From the NCBI GenBank assembly GCA_002439095.1, contig DJOT01000012.1:1-48465 (forward strand): a stretch of 48,465 nt of DNA. Reading direction: 5' to 3'. The stretch is from Bacteroidales bacterium UBA6431. GTDB lineage: Bacteria > Bacteroidota > Bacteroidia > Bacteroidales > UBA932. The notes beneath the pieces are model-generated. The model was not told the DNA's origin and ran no database searches. It saw only the letters and a program-made list of their open reading frames with translations. The position numbers were made by a program, and so were the translations under genes. Below, one piece after another: positions 8,321-16,817 of the stretch. Positions within the stretch are counted from its first letter, which is position 1, and every line of letters starts with the position of its first letter.

Positions 8321-9615
8321 TTTGAATAATACTTCGGCCAGCAGGACTTCAGGTAGGATTTGAGGGAGTCCTCATGACGGTTCTCCTGCGGCTGGTAGAA
8401 CACACGCCCGGCAAACGCATCCGGCATATATTCCTGATCGGCAAAATGCCCGGGGAAATCATGAGCATACTTATACCCGTCTGAGTATCCGAGCTCTGAC
8501 ATCAATTTTGTCGGAGCGTTGCGCAGGTACAGGGGAACTGCGGCTAAAGAATCACTTTTCGCCGCAGCAAGAGCTTCATCAATCGCCAGATAGGCAGAAT
8601 TGCTCTTGGGGGAGCTCGCAAGATATATAGCGCATTCACTCAATGGGATACGAGCTTCAGGCATGCCTATATTGTGTACAATGCGGAAAGTGGCATCCGC
8701 AAGCAGCAGGGCATTCGGGTTCGCGAGTCCGATATCCTCCGCCGCAAGGATGCACATGCGCCTGGCAATAAAAAGAGGATCCTCTCCTCCATCCAGCATC
8801 CGCGCCATCCAATAGACAGCTGCGTTGGGATCAGAACCGCGAACACTCTTTATGAACGCTGAGATGATGTCGTAGTGCATCTCCCCACCCTTGTCGTAGA
8901 TAGCCACATTGTTCTGAAGACAAGCAGTCACTTTGGCGTTGTCTATCACAATTTTACCGCCATCGGACACATCAGTCACCAGTTCAAGGATGTTCAGCAG
9001 CTTACGGGCATCCCCGCCGCTGTGCCTGAAGAGGGCTTCAGTTTCGCGCACCTCGATATCCTTATGCTTCAGAACTTCATCTTCAGACAGTGCACGATCA
9101 AGGAGCCGCTGAAGATCTTCCACTTCAAGACTCTTGAGGACAAAGACTTGACACCGAGACAGGAGGGGAGTGATCACCTCAAAGGACGGATTCTCTGTAG
9201 TGGCCCCGACAAGTACCACAGTCCCGGCTTCCACGGCTCCAAGCAGAGCATCCTGCTGTGCCTTGTTGAACCTGTGGATCTCATCTATGAACAGTATCGG
9301 AGCGGCCGCACTCGAAAAAAGCGACTTTGACTTGGCCTTGTCAATGACATCCCGGACATCCTTGACCCCGGAACTTATGGCAGAAAGTGTATAGAACTCC
9401 CTGTCAAGCGTAGTGGAGATAATCCTCGCGAGAGTCGTCTTGCCGACGCCTGGCGGCCCCCATAGAATAAAAGAAGTCAGATTGCCGGAATCTATCATCT
9501 TCCGGAGGATACAGCCATCACCGACAAGATGGCGCTGCCCGACATATTCCGAGAGATTTTTTGGCCTCATCCGCTCCGGAAGTGGCGGCAACATTTTTGT
9601 TATCGAATCTGACAC
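8317..9615 (-). CDS. rarA: Replication-associated recombination ATPase RarA/MgsA
   Basis: 432 residues (from GTG at 9615) of the clamp-loader-like AAA+ family that acts at stalled replication forks. Walker A GPPGVGKT is at about 53-60, Walker B with FIDEIHRFNKAQQDALL follows, then sensor 1 ATTENPSFE, and a C-terminal MgsA tetramerisation region ending in NRHEDSLKSYLKSCW. An alternative ATG start lies at 9594 (MLPPLPERMRP) and matches family N-termini equally well. The gene begins 17 nt after the GNAT gene and its stop overlaps the aldehyde dehydrogenase start. Confidence 0.95.
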   Translation of the reverse strand: MSDSITKMLPPLPERMRPKNLSEYVGQRHLVGDGCILRKMIDSGNLTSFILWGPPGVGKTTLARIISTTLDREFYTLSAISSGVKDVRDVIDKAKSKSLFSSAAAPILFIDEIHRFNKAQQDALLGAVEAGTVVLVGATTENPSFEVITPLLSRCQVFVLKSLEVEDLQRLLDRALSEDEVLKHKDIEVRETEALFRHSGGDARKLLNILELVTDVSDGGKIVIDNAKVTACLQNNVAIYDKGGEMHYDIISAFIKSVRGSDPNAAVYWMARMLDGGEDPLFIARRMCILAAEDIGLANPNALLLADATFRIVHNIGMPEARIPLSECAIYLASSPKSNSAYLAIDEALAAAKSDSLAAVPLYLRNAPTKLMSELGYSDGYKYAHDFPGHFADQEYMPDAFAGRVFYQPQENRHEDSLKSYLKSCWPKYYSK

Positions 9616-9632
9616 TTTTGTTTTAAGACTTA

Positions 9633-10766
9633 TTAATCAAGCTTTTTGATATAAGAACGGCGACGCTTCTTACACTCATGATCGAATTCCTTAAACTGCC
9701 CCTGATTCTTGATGTTCGTCTCGAGAATGGCGTTGGTCTCGGCCCATTTCACGCCAGCCTCCGTATATTTGCGGAACATGTCGGCCTGCACAAGGGTGTT
9801 CACGCCAGAGTTCTGGTAATCCGGATTCACCCCGACAAGCAGCATCTCGACACCTTCCTCCCTCTTGAAGAAAAGCGATTTTGCAAGATACCACCATCCG
9901 AAAGGGAAGAGTTTGCCGCGGCTTCGCTGCAGCGCACGCGCAATTGAAGGCATAGTGATGCCGAAAGCCACAATCTCATCGCGCTCATTCTCGACAAGGC
10001 TGACATAATTAAGGTCAAGAACCTTCAGATAGAAACCGATATATTTGTCGGCCATCTTCTCAGGAAGGACCGTGAAGTTATAAAGATTCTTATAGCAATC
10101 GTTGATTATCTTGAAAATCTTGTGCGCATAGTCTTTCTCCCTGATCAATTTGCGGGTGAGAGGAGTGATATGCACATTGGCGCGCTGCTTAATGATGTTT
10201 GCCATCCGGGCGACACGCTCGGGAAGAGCCTCTGGCACATATATCTTATACTCTATCCAGTCGGCATCTTTCTGAAAGCCCATGGCATCAATATGATCCA
10301 CATAATAAGGATAGTTGTATATGAGAGCCATGGTGCTGAGCTGGTCAAAACCCTCAATGAGAAGCCCCTCCGGGTCGAAGTCAGTAAACCCGAGCGGGCC
10401 AACAACAGACTCCATGCCATACTTGCGCCCGAATTCCTCGACCTTGTCCATCAAGGCTTTGGACACCTCCCGGTCATCAATGAAATCATACCAGCCGAAA
10501 CGGACCTCCTTGTGGTTCCACTGCTTGTTGGCAAGCCGGTTGACGATTGCCGCGACCCTTCCGGCAAGTTTCCCGTCCTTGTACGCAAGGTAAAGTTTCG
10601 AGTCACAGAACTCCTGAGCCGCCCCCTTCTTCTGATCCAGAGTGTCCATCTGGTCAAACTCAAGAGGCGGGACATAATATGGATTGTGTCTATATAGTTT
10701 CTCCGGAAAATTGACAAATTCACGCAGCTCCTTGCGAGACTGCACTTCTTTGATTTCTACTGACAT
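9633..10766 (-). CDS. GNAT-fold acetyltransferase-like protein (YghO family)
   Basis: 377 residues resembling the YghO group of GNAT-related proteins widespread in Bacteroidota. The N-terminal region (EVQSRKELREFVNFPEKLYRHNPYYVPPL begins at about residue 6) and the C-terminal LVGVNPDYQNSGVNTLV, with an acyl-CoA-loop-like pattern, are the recognisable parts. The substrate is not known. It is the first gene of the run with rarA and aldehyde dehydrogenase. A TATATTCG box at 10793-10800 is a plausible promoter. Confidence 0.72.
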   Translation of the reverse strand: MSVEIKEVQSRKELREFVNFPEKLYRHNPYYVPPLEFDQMDTLDQKKGAAQEFCDSKLYLAYKDGKLAGRVAAIVNRLANKQWNHKEVRFGWYDFIDDREVSKALMDKVEEFGRKYGMESVVGPLGFTDFDPEGLLIEGFDQLSTMALIYNYPYYVDHIDAMGFQKDADWIEYKIYVPEALPERVARMANIIKQRANVHITPLTRKLIREKDYAHKIFKIINDCYKNLYNFTVLPEKMADKYIGFYLKVLDLNYVSLVENERDEIVAFGITMPSIARALQRSRGKLFPFGWWYLAKSLFFKREEGVEMLLVGVNPDYQNSGVNTLVQADMFRKYTEAGVKWAETNAILETNIKNQGQFKEFDHECKKRRRSYIKKLD

Positions 10767-10792
10767 TGTCTAGTTCTTTAGTATACGCGCTG

Positions 10793-10800
10793 CGAATATA
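10793..10800 (-). promoter_or_regulatory. Possible -7 box for the GNAT-rarA-ALDH run
   Basis: Minus-strand TATATTCG differs from TAnnTTTG at one base and lies 26 nt before the GNAT ATG. The same TTCG variant appears twice near 12870-12910, which raises confidence slightly. Confidence 0.35.
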
Positions 10801-10811
10801 AGACTTTTTTT

Positions 10812-11834
10812 TCACTTTCTGATAAACCGCGCCACCGCTTCCCGGCTTCTCCGCCCGCGCTCATCTCTCACATCCTCAAAGGCTCCCGCATTCCAGAGCC
10901 GCTCCAGTCCGAGGACAAGCTCGGAGCATTCGGCAGATGAGGAATCAAACTTCGGCAGCCAGCGTCCTATCATCACGTTTATGACAGGCCACTTGCAGTT
11001 GGCAGACCAGAGATCCATCTGCCTGCTGTCCGCTTCGGCCGCATAAAGCGCAAAAGAATACTCAAGTCCGGCACACCAGTTCTTCATCTTCTTGACCCGC
11101 GACGAACCAAGGTCTATTGACTTGAAATTAGGATAGTAATAATAGAATGGGAGATATGTTATCGTCACCGAAGGATTTTTGAGAAGCACCTCGCTCCACC
11201 ACGGGAAATCCTCAAACGTTATGCCCTTTATGAAACTCACCCCGTCAAGCACCTCCCGGCGGATAAGATGACGCCAGACATAAAAATGCTTGAGAGGCCA
11301 TTTTATACCCTTGGGATGCGAACATTCAGTGACATGGGACATTATGTCCTCTGTCCGGCAGCACCTGACCTTGTCAATACTGAAACGCCTGCGGAAGCCA
11401 GCGGGACGGTAGCGGAGCGTGTCAAGACGCAGAAAGTGCCGGAGCATCGTCAGATTACGATAATTAGGGTCTTTATACCATGATACGATGTCCGTATTGT
11501 TCCGGGCGGCAAGGCCGAGCGCAATCTCAAAAGTCTGAGGATGGATGAAGTCATCCGAATCAAGAAAGACGACATATTCGCCGCCGGCCTTTGACAAGCC
11601 GAAATTACGGGCATCGGAAAGGCCGCCGTTCGGTTTGTCATAAAGGATGAAGCGCGGATCCGCCTTGGCGTATTCCTCGACAATGGCCCGGCTGCCATCA
11701 GGACTGCCGTCATTGACACATATTGCCTCCCAGTCCGGGAATGTCTGGCCCAGAACGGAATCGAGGCAACGCCTCAAATATTTCTCGACATTATATACGG
11801 GTATTATTATTGAAACAGCAGGCATGTTCTTCAT
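10812..11834 (-). CDS. Glycosyltransferase family 2 (second tandem copy)
   Basis: 340 residues, GT-A fold. SIIIPVYNVEKYLRRCLDS starts the nucleotide-sugar-binding domain, NDGSPDGS follows, and the metal-binding DxD is in FLDSDDFIHPQT near residue 100. The C-terminal half is shared with the neighbouring GT2 (WPLKHFYVW, FEDFPWWSE, NPSVTITYLPFYYYY). Family members transfer a sugar from a nucleotide donor to glycans or lipids; donor and acceptor are unknown. The ATG at 11834 overlaps the upstream GT2 stop (ATGA); a second ATG 9 nt on also fits. No other polysaccharide genes flank the pair. Confidence 0.9.
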   Translation of the reverse strand: MKNMPAVSIIIPVYNVEKYLRRCLDSVLGQTFPDWEAICVNDGSPDGSRAIVEEYAKADPRFILYDKPNGGLSDARNFGLSKAGGEYVVFLDSDDFIHPQTFEIALGLAARNNTDIVSWYKDPNYRNLTMLRHFLRLDTLRYRPAGFRRRFSIDKVRCCRTEDIMSHVTECSHPKGIKWPLKHFYVWRHLIRREVLDGVSFIKGITFEDFPWWSEVLLKNPSVTITYLPFYYYYPNFKSIDLGSSRVKKMKNWCAGLEYSFALYAAEADSRQMDLWSANCKWPVINVMIGRWLPKFDSSSAECSELVLGLERLWNAGAFEDVRDERGRRSREAVARFIRK

Positions 11835-12844
11835 TCGGCATTGATGAAACGGTATATCTTCATACGGCATATCCAGTATCCAAGAGCAGGGGGAGAGTCA
11901 AAACCGCCCTCGCGCCTGAGTTTAATCAGCGATGAGCGCAGTTCCTTCCTGTCGGAGGGCGGAGACAGTTCAAGATTACGCCTGAGCTGGAAACGGATCA
12001 TAGGCCAACGGCAGAGCCGTGACCAGGCCCGCTCCTGGAATGCATCGGCTTCCTTGTACAGACGGGTGCAATGCAGCAATCCGGCAATCAGGCAGCGTGC
12101 CCTCAAACTTCCACCTCCGGTGCTCATGTCCAGCGAGGATGTATTCATATAATAGTAGTAAAGCGGCAGTTGTGTAATGGTCACGGACGGGTTGCGCAAC
12201 GCAAGTTCGCACAACCACGGGAAATCCTCATAAATCTTTAATTCCGTCATGAATCTCAGATCCCTCACCAGATCGGCGCGGAAAAGGAACTGCCAAAGGT
12301 AGAAATGCCTTATCGGCCACTCCAGCCCCCTAGGATTTTCCATCTCCGTCAAATGAGCCACCATATCGTAGGAGACCTTACGCTTCACCTCCGCCAAGAC
12401 ATATCGGGCCGACATGCCGGCAGGCATGAAATCGTCAAGGACAAGACTAGACTTCATTCTTGAAATCAACTCTGAACGGTACGCACGATCATAAGTCCAA
12501 CAGACAATGTCCGTAGAATCAGTTCTAGACATTCCAACGGCCAGTTCAAGTGTCTGCGGATGGATGAAATCATCCGGATCCACAAAGACCAGATACTCCC
12601 CGCGGGCCGCATCAAGGCCGGCATTGCGGGCATCAGCCACACCGCCATTAGGCTTGCTGATGACTTTAAAACGCGAGTCCTTCACCGAATATTCCGACAA
12701 TATCCCGGAAGAAGCGTCAGTACTCCCGTCATCGACACAGACGGCCTCCCAGTCAGTGAATGTCTGCCCCTCAAGGCTGTCAAGGCAGCGGCGAAGATAC
12801 CTCTCCGCATTGTATATCGGAACAATAATAGAAACTGTGCACAT
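11831..12844 (-). CDS. Glycosyltransferase family 2 (first tandem copy)
   Basis: 337 residues, clearly a paralogue of the next gene downstream along almost the whole length: SIIVPIYNAERYLRRCLDS, VDDGSTDASS, FVDPDDFIHPQT (DxD) and WPIRHFYLWQFLFR, then NPSVTITQLPLYYYY. The open frame runs further upstream, but that extension lies across a divergent gene and lacks family resemblance, so the ATG at 12844 is chosen. Its stop overlaps the second copy, making a two-gene operon. A TATCTTCG box at 12865-12872 is a candidate promoter. Confidence 0.9.
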   Translation of the reverse strand: MCTVSIIVPIYNAERYLRRCLDSLEGQTFTDWEAVCVDDGSTDASSGILSEYSVKDSRFKVISKPNGGVADARNAGLDAARGEYLVFVDPDDFIHPQTLELAVGMSRTDSTDIVCWTYDRAYRSELISRMKSSLVLDDFMPAGMSARYVLAEVKRKVSYDMVAHLTEMENPRGLEWPIRHFYLWQFLFRADLVRDLRFMTELKIYEDFPWLCELALRNPSVTITQLPLYYYYMNTSSLDMSTGGGSLRARCLIAGLLHCTRLYKEADAFQERAWSRLCRWPMIRFQLRRNLELSPPSDRKELRSSLIKLRREGGFDSPPALGYWICRMKIYRFINAE

Positions 12845-12864
12845 AAGTATCGTCCAAAGGTCTG

Positions 12865-12872
12865 CGAAGATA
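12865..12872 (-). promoter_or_regulatory. Possible -7 box for the tandem GT2 operon
   Basis: Minus-strand TATCTTCG, one base from TAnnTTTG, 20 nt before the ATG at 12844. It faces away from an identical TATCTTCG on the plus strand at 12904-12911. Confidence 0.4.
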
Positions 12873-12903
12873 AGCGATAATATGAAATAATCAAAGAATT
12901 GCC

Positions 12904-12911
12904 TATCTTCG
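12904..12911 (+). promoter_or_regulatory. Possible -7 box, near-leaderless, for the small exported protein gene
   Basis: TATCTTCG with only 5 nt to the ATG at 12917, matching the spacing seen at other short-leader genes in this window. Confidence 0.4.
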
Positions 12912-12916
12912 CCACG

Positions 12917-13495
12917 ATGAAAGCAAAAGCCGCAATATCTTTGGCCTTGGCCGCCCTCATGTCTCTCTGCGGGCGTGAAGCCGCCGCAAGCGGACACTAT
13001 ATCGGGATCTACAACTCGCTCAAAGGATTCGGCATCGGCACGGCTGTCAAATCCTCGGACGGAAGTTCGATTTCTTTCGTCAACATCTACGCCGACATGT
13101 TCGGAGTCCTCTCCGGACGGACCCGCGATGTCGGCATAGCCGCGAGTCTGACAAAGGATTACGTGATCGCATACGCGGACTACGGATACTCCTATCTCTC
13201 GCTGCACGCCGGCCCGGGATTTTTCACCGGATACGTGCACGACTATGAGCGGCATTTCTTCAGTTCAGAAGGACAGACATACAAGGCCATGGGGTTTGTC
13301 GCCGCACTTGCGGGAAACATTGGCCTGTCTGCCGATTTCTTCGCCCACCGCCTGGGCATTGACATCAGTTTCAGCGTAAACCCGGGGCTCCATATCCGCA
13401 AGGACAGGGATTCGGGGGCGGTTCTCCTTTCTCTCTACAAACGCGGGCTGTATTACTGCCTGACGCCGCAGTTGTGCCTGTATTACAGATTCTGA
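12917..13495 (+). CDS. Exported protein of unknown function, probable outer-membrane barrel
   Basis: 192 residues. I do not recognise a family. It begins with a clear signal peptide (MKAKAAISLALAALMSLCG, cleavage after about AAA) and then alternates aromatic and glycine residues in a way typical of small beta-barrels or porin-like proteins, ending in LCLYYRF with the C-terminal phenylalanine common in outer-membrane proteins. The next gene begins 3 nt after its stop and encodes a protein of similar character, so the two are probably co-expressed. Confidence 0.65.
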   Translation: MKAKAAISLALAALMSLCGREAAASGHYIGIYNSLKGFGIGTAVKSSDGSSISFVNIYADMFGVLSGRTRDVGIAASLTKDYVIAYADYGYSYLSLHAGPGFFTGYVHDYERHFFSSEGQTYKAMGFVAALAGNIGLSADFFAHRLGIDISFSVNPGLHIRKDRDSGAVLLSLYKRGLYYCLTPQLCLYYRF

Positions 13496-13498
13496 GCC

Positions 13499-14125
13499 AT
13501 GAGACGATTTCTGCTGGCATCCGCCTTGTTATCCCTGCTGTCCATCGCTGCCGCCGCCCGGGACGGATACGCCCCGGAGAGGCTCCACTTCGGAATCGAG
13601 TGGGGATACGGGCAGGGCATCTACAGCTATTCCCATATAAACATCATAAGCCAGGAAGGCTACCGCATCAACGAAGCCACACACAAGATAGGGGGTAATC
13701 CCACCGGAGAGATTCTCGCCAAGGTAGGATATGACCTGCATGAGAAAGTCAACCTCAGCATCTGCGCCGGCTGGATCGGCATCGCGGAAGGCTGCCAGAC
13801 GTACCCTGTACTGGTGCGGATCTGCTTCGCCCCAAAAGGACTCTGCAATGAAGGGTTCTTTACCTATATGGACGGGGGAATAGGATTAAGAAGTGAAGTC
13901 GAGGCATATAGCCGGCCGGTACTGCCGGTTTTCGACGGCGGGGAAGGATACAGGCTATGGCTGGCCCCGACATTCTGTCTGGATGTAATGCTGAGCCTGC
14001 GGGCAGCTTTCGACAGCCCTCTCATCATGAACCCGGAAGGTCCGGGGATAGTACAAAAAGAAAATATCCGCCACAATGTGGCGGAATTCTATAGCATAAA
14101 TCTGTCTATAGCCCTGTCTTTCTGA
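13499..14125 (+). CDS. Exported protein of unknown function, probable outer-membrane barrel
   Basis: 208 residues with a signal peptide (MRRFLLASALLSLLSIAAAA) and a body rich in glycine and aromatic residues, ending SINLSIALSF with a terminal phenylalanine as in outer-membrane barrels. No family was recognised. Cysteines are unusually frequent (CAGW, CQTY, CFAP, LCNE, FCLD). It follows the preceding exported protein by 3 nt and ends 3 nt before the convergent exchanger gene, so there is almost no room for a terminator. Confidence 0.65.
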   Translation: MRRFLLASALLSLLSIAAAARDGYAPERLHFGIEWGYGQGIYSYSHINIISQEGYRINEATHKIGGNPTGEILAKVGYDLHEKVNLSICAGWIGIAEGCQTYPVLVRICFAPKGLCNEGFFTYMDGGIGLRSEVEAYSRPVLPVFDGGEGYRLWLAPTFCLDVMLSLRAAFDSPLIMNPEGPGIVQKENIRHNVAEFYSINLSIALSF

Positions 14126-14128
14126 ATT

Positions 14129-15064
14129 TTACTTCATAAAGAGGAGCACCATGTACGCGACATAAACAAGTATCATCACGATCCCTTCCCAGCGGTCTAC
14201 CCTGTCCCTATGTCCTGTATATGCGCAGAACAGAAGGATCAGTATGCTGAACAGCAAGACGGCAAAATCCACCGTGGTCATGGCAGCGGTCGAGAGGGGA
14301 GTGATGACAGCAGAGCCGCCGAGTATAAGCAGAATATTGAACACATTGGAACCCAGAACATTACCCATGGCCAACTGATCCTTGTGCTTTGCAGCCGCAG
14401 CAATGCAAGTGGCAAGTTCCGGCAAGGAAGTGCCCCCGGCAAGCAGGGTGAGTGCGATGACCTTGTCAGAGACCCCGATCGCGTGTGCAATATTGGTGGC
14501 ATGCCCGACGAACAGTTGTCCACCGAAAACAAGTCCTGCCAGCCCGGCTGCAATCAACAGAACGGCAACCCACACGCTGCGCTCTTTCTGCTGACTCTTT
14601 TCTGCATCTTCAGAAGGCTTGTCAAACTTAAAGCAATAGTAGATATAAGCAGCGAAAACCAACAGCATCACAATGCCTTCAATACGGTTGACACCACCCC
14701 CTGTAAGACTCAGGACCATGAACAGTATCGTGACCCCCAAAGTCATTGGAATATCGACACGCGCATTGGCCCGCGTCATCGCCACAGGAGCTATGACTGC
14801 CGTAATGCCAAGAATCATAAGGACGTTGAAAATGTTGGAGCCCACGACGTTACCGATAGCGATATCGGCATTTCCCTGAAAAGCCCCGGTGAGGCTCACG
14901 ACAAGCTCCGGGCAGCTGGTTCCGAAGCCGACAATTGTAAGTCCGATGACGAATTCACTGATTCCGGCCTTGCGGGCCACAGCCGAAGCTCCGTCAACAA
15001 GCCAGTCAGCCCCGAACACAATCAGCGCAAGCCCGACAATCAGAAGAAGAATATCTATACCCAT
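14129..15064 (-). CDS. Calcium/sodium antiporter, CaCA family (YrbG-like)
   Basis: 311 residues, about ten membrane segments. The two alpha repeats that line the ion path are plain: GFGTSCPELVVS with GNVVGSNIFN in the first half, and AGGTSLPELATC with GNVLGSNVFN in the second. The acidic, serine and asparagine residues of these repeats bind Na+ and Ca2+. A hydrophilic loop (KPSEDAEKSQQKE) lies between the halves. It follows rlmD with a 2-nt gap, so both are probably transcribed together. Confidence 0.94.
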   Translation of the reverse strand: MGIDILLLIVGLALIVFGADWLVDGASAVARKAGISEFVIGLTIVGFGTSCPELVVSLTGAFQGNADIAIGNVVGSNIFNVLMILGITAVIAPVAMTRANARVDIPMTLGVTILFMVLSLTGGGVNRIEGIVMLLVFAAYIYYCFKFDKPSEDAEKSQQKERSVWVAVLLIAAGLAGLVFGGQLFVGHATNIAHAIGVSDKVIALTLLAGGTSLPELATCIAAAAKHKDQLAMGNVLGSNVFNILLILGGSAVITPLSTAAMTTVDFAVLLFSILILLFCAYTGHRDRVDRWEGIVMILVYVAYMVLLFMK

Positions 15065-15066
15065 TG

Positions 15067-16485
15067 TTATGAGAGTTTAAGAAGTTCAAGACGGCAGACG
15101 TTCTCGACATGCTGGGTATGTGGAAACATATCCACCGGCTGGACATCCGTGATCCGGTATTTTCGGCAGAGCACTTCAAGGTCGCGTGCCTGCGAGGCGG
15201 GATTGCAGCTCACATACACAATCCTTTTCGGCTCAGCACGCAAAATAGTCTCAACCACATCCGGATGCATTCCAGCCCGAGGAGGATCGGCAATGATCAC
15301 ATCCGGACGGCCATGTTCCGCAATGAAAGTCTCCGTCAGGATATCTTTCATGTCACCGGCAAAAAACTCGCAGTTGCCTATGCCGTTGTCCCGGGCATTG
15401 ACTTTTGCATCTTCAATAGCTTCGGGCACGTACTCTATGCCTATGACTTTCGCCGCCTTGGAACTGACGAACTGGGCTATTGTGCCTGTACCCGTATAGA
15501 GATCGTAAACAGTCTCCTCACCTGTAAGAGATGCAAAGTCCCTGGCCACGGTATAAAGTTTAAGAGCCTGAGCGTTGTTGGTCTGGTAAAAGGATTTCGG
15601 ACCAATACGGAAGCGCAGATCTTCCATTCTCTCGTAAATAGCCTCATCCCCGCGATATAGTATGCACTCCTGATCGGCTATGCTGTCGTTCAACTTGGAA
15701 TTGATGACATAATAAAGAGAAGTTATCTCAGGAAAAGCCTCCGCTATGGCATCAAGCATAGCCTCGCGTCCGTCAAATTCTGTCGCGAAACAGATGATGA
15801 GCATCACCTGACCGTCATCGGTCGTACGGACAAACATATTACGGAATACGCCAGTATTTTCACGGATGTCATAGAATGGGATTCCATGGCTTATGGCATA
15901 ATCCTTTATGAAGAGGCGCAGAGCATTGGAAGGCTCTTTCTGAAGATAGCAGCGCTTGATATCCAGGACTTTGTCGAAAAATTTGCCCACATGGAAACCG
16001 AGGCCCTGCCGCTGCTCCTGCGGAATATTGTCAGGATCCTCATCTGGAAGTATCCACCTCTTGTTTGATGCAGTGAATTCCAATTTGTTACGGTACAGCA
16101 CCGTCTTGTCAGAACCGATCGTAGGGGAGACCTCCGGGAACTCCAGGTGACCTATTCTCTTGAACTGGTCAGCAACCTGACGGCGCTTTGACTCCAGCTG
16201 CATAGGATAAGGGATAAGCTGCCAACGGCAGCCTCCGCAGATGCCGAAATGTTCGCAGAAAGGCTCAAGCCTGTACTTTGAAGGCTTGACAATCTCTGAG
16301 ATCCGTGCATCTATGAAAGATTTCTTCTTCCGGAGCACGCGGACATTCACAACATCTCCAGGTACCGCATATTCCACGAACACTACAACTCCGTCATCTG
16401 TGTGGGCGATGCATTTGCCTTCAGCGGCAATATGCTCTATAGTAAGATTCTCAATAATCTGTACTTCTTTATCACGTTTTGCCAT
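15067..16485 (-). CDS. rlmD: 23S rRNA (uracil-C5)-methyltransferase RlmD/RumA
   Basis: 472 residues. N-terminal TRAM-type RNA-binding domain (1 to about 68); the [4Fe-4S] cysteines at about 77, 83 and 86 (FCEHFGICGGC) with a later cysteine near DIKRCY; then a Rossmann methyltransferase domain with DLYTGTGTIAQF, DPPRAGMHP and the nucleophile cysteine in YVSCNPASQARDL. The family uses SAM to methylate U1939 or U747 of 23S rRNA; which site is modified is not determinable. The frame is open far upstream, but the ATG at 16485 gives the normal N-terminus and sits 7 nt after a perfect -7 box. Confidence 0.92.
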   Translation of the reverse strand: MAKRDKEVQIIENLTIEHIAAEGKCIAHTDDGVVVFVEYAVPGDVVNVRVLRKKKSFIDARISEIVKPSKYRLEPFCEHFGICGGCRWQLIPYPMQLESKRRQVADQFKRIGHLEFPEVSPTIGSDKTVLYRNKLEFTASNKRWILPDEDPDNIPQEQRQGLGFHVGKFFDKVLDIKRCYLQKEPSNALRLFIKDYAISHGIPFYDIRENTGVFRNMFVRTTDDGQVMLIICFATEFDGREAMLDAIAEAFPEITSLYYVINSKLNDSIADQECILYRGDEAIYERMEDLRFRIGPKSFYQTNNAQALKLYTVARDFASLTGEETVYDLYTGTGTIAQFVSSKAAKVIGIEYVPEAIEDAKVNARDNGIGNCEFFAGDMKDILTETFIAEHGRPDVIIADPPRAGMHPDVVETILRAEPKRIVYVSCNPASQARDLEVLCRKYRITDVQPVDMFPHTQHVENVCRLELLKLS

Positions 16486-16492
16486 ACGGGCA

Positions 16493-16500
16493 CAAATATA
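16493..16500 (-). promoter_or_regulatory. -7 promoter box of rlmD, near-leaderless
   Basis: Minus-strand TATATTTG, exact TAnnTTTG, 7 nt before the ATG at 16485. Its upstream half (TATA) is also the end of the inverted repeat copy at 16497-16514. Confidence 0.6.
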
Positions 16501-16514
16501 AGAAGTTGTTTTGA
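16497..16514 (-). repeat. Repeat copy A (inverted)
   Basis: Read on the minus strand this is TCAAAACAACTTCTTATA, 18 bases identical to copy B at 16653-16670 on the plus strand. It covers the -7 region of rlmD. Confidence 0.7.
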
Positions 16515-16650
16515 ATTTATTTGTCATAAATTTTATGAAGATTTTTCTGTCAGAGTTTTTTCTGGATTTTGAGAAAGATAGTAGAACTATCTGACCGAAA
16601 AAGCCAGGGAGAACTATGGCGAAAAAGCAAGTAAAAGGATTTTCAACATA

Positions 16651-16670
16651 AATCAAAACAACTTCTTATA
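16651..16670 (+). repeat. Repeat copy B (direct)
   Basis: AATCAAAACAACTTCT (16651-16666) is identical to copy C, and the segment 16653-16670 is an 18-bp inverted match to copy A. Confidence 0.7.
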
Positions 16671-16791
16671 CAAGTTTCGCGTTCGGCGTCTAGGGCGCGC
16701 CGCAAATATGGCAACTCCCCCGCTTCCCGCCGTTTGTTACACAATTGATATTATGTTAAGGTGGCTATATTGCCAACACCACCCCGTCCTT

Positions 16792-16807
16792 AATCAAAAC
16801 AACTTCT
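16792..16807 (+). repeat. Repeat copy C (direct)
   Basis: AATCAAAACAACTTCT, the same 16 bases as copy B, 141 bp further right and 10 bp before the 3' end of the acyltransferase gene. Confidence 0.7.
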
Positions 16808-16817
16808 GAGTCTCCGC

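Larger units (their letters stand above)
16486..16817. other. 332-bp gene-free region holding three copies of a short repeat
   Basis: No coding frame is convincing. The region holds the rlmD promoter at the left, a perfect 6-bp inverted repeat AGATAG/CTATCT (16576-16592), and three copies of TCAAAACAACTTCT. The middle part (about 16671-16760) is more GC-rich, with GGCGCGCC near 16694. Confidence 0.6.

Noticed and set aside
11831..13255. 474-residue version of the first GT2
   Set aside because: The first 137 codons overlap the divergent exported-protein gene and do not resemble GT2 N-termini.
14210..15499. 429-codon open frame on the plus strand opposite the exchanger and rlmD genes
   Set aside because: It runs antisense to two well-supported genes, has a low-complexity His/Gln/Asn-rich translation and no family resemblance; it reflects codon bias of the real genes.
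16653..16807. Phase-variable promoter inversion as an established call
   Set aside because: The repeats are present, but no recombinase gene is adjacent and inversion would leave the -7 box intact, so it is kept only as a hypothesis.
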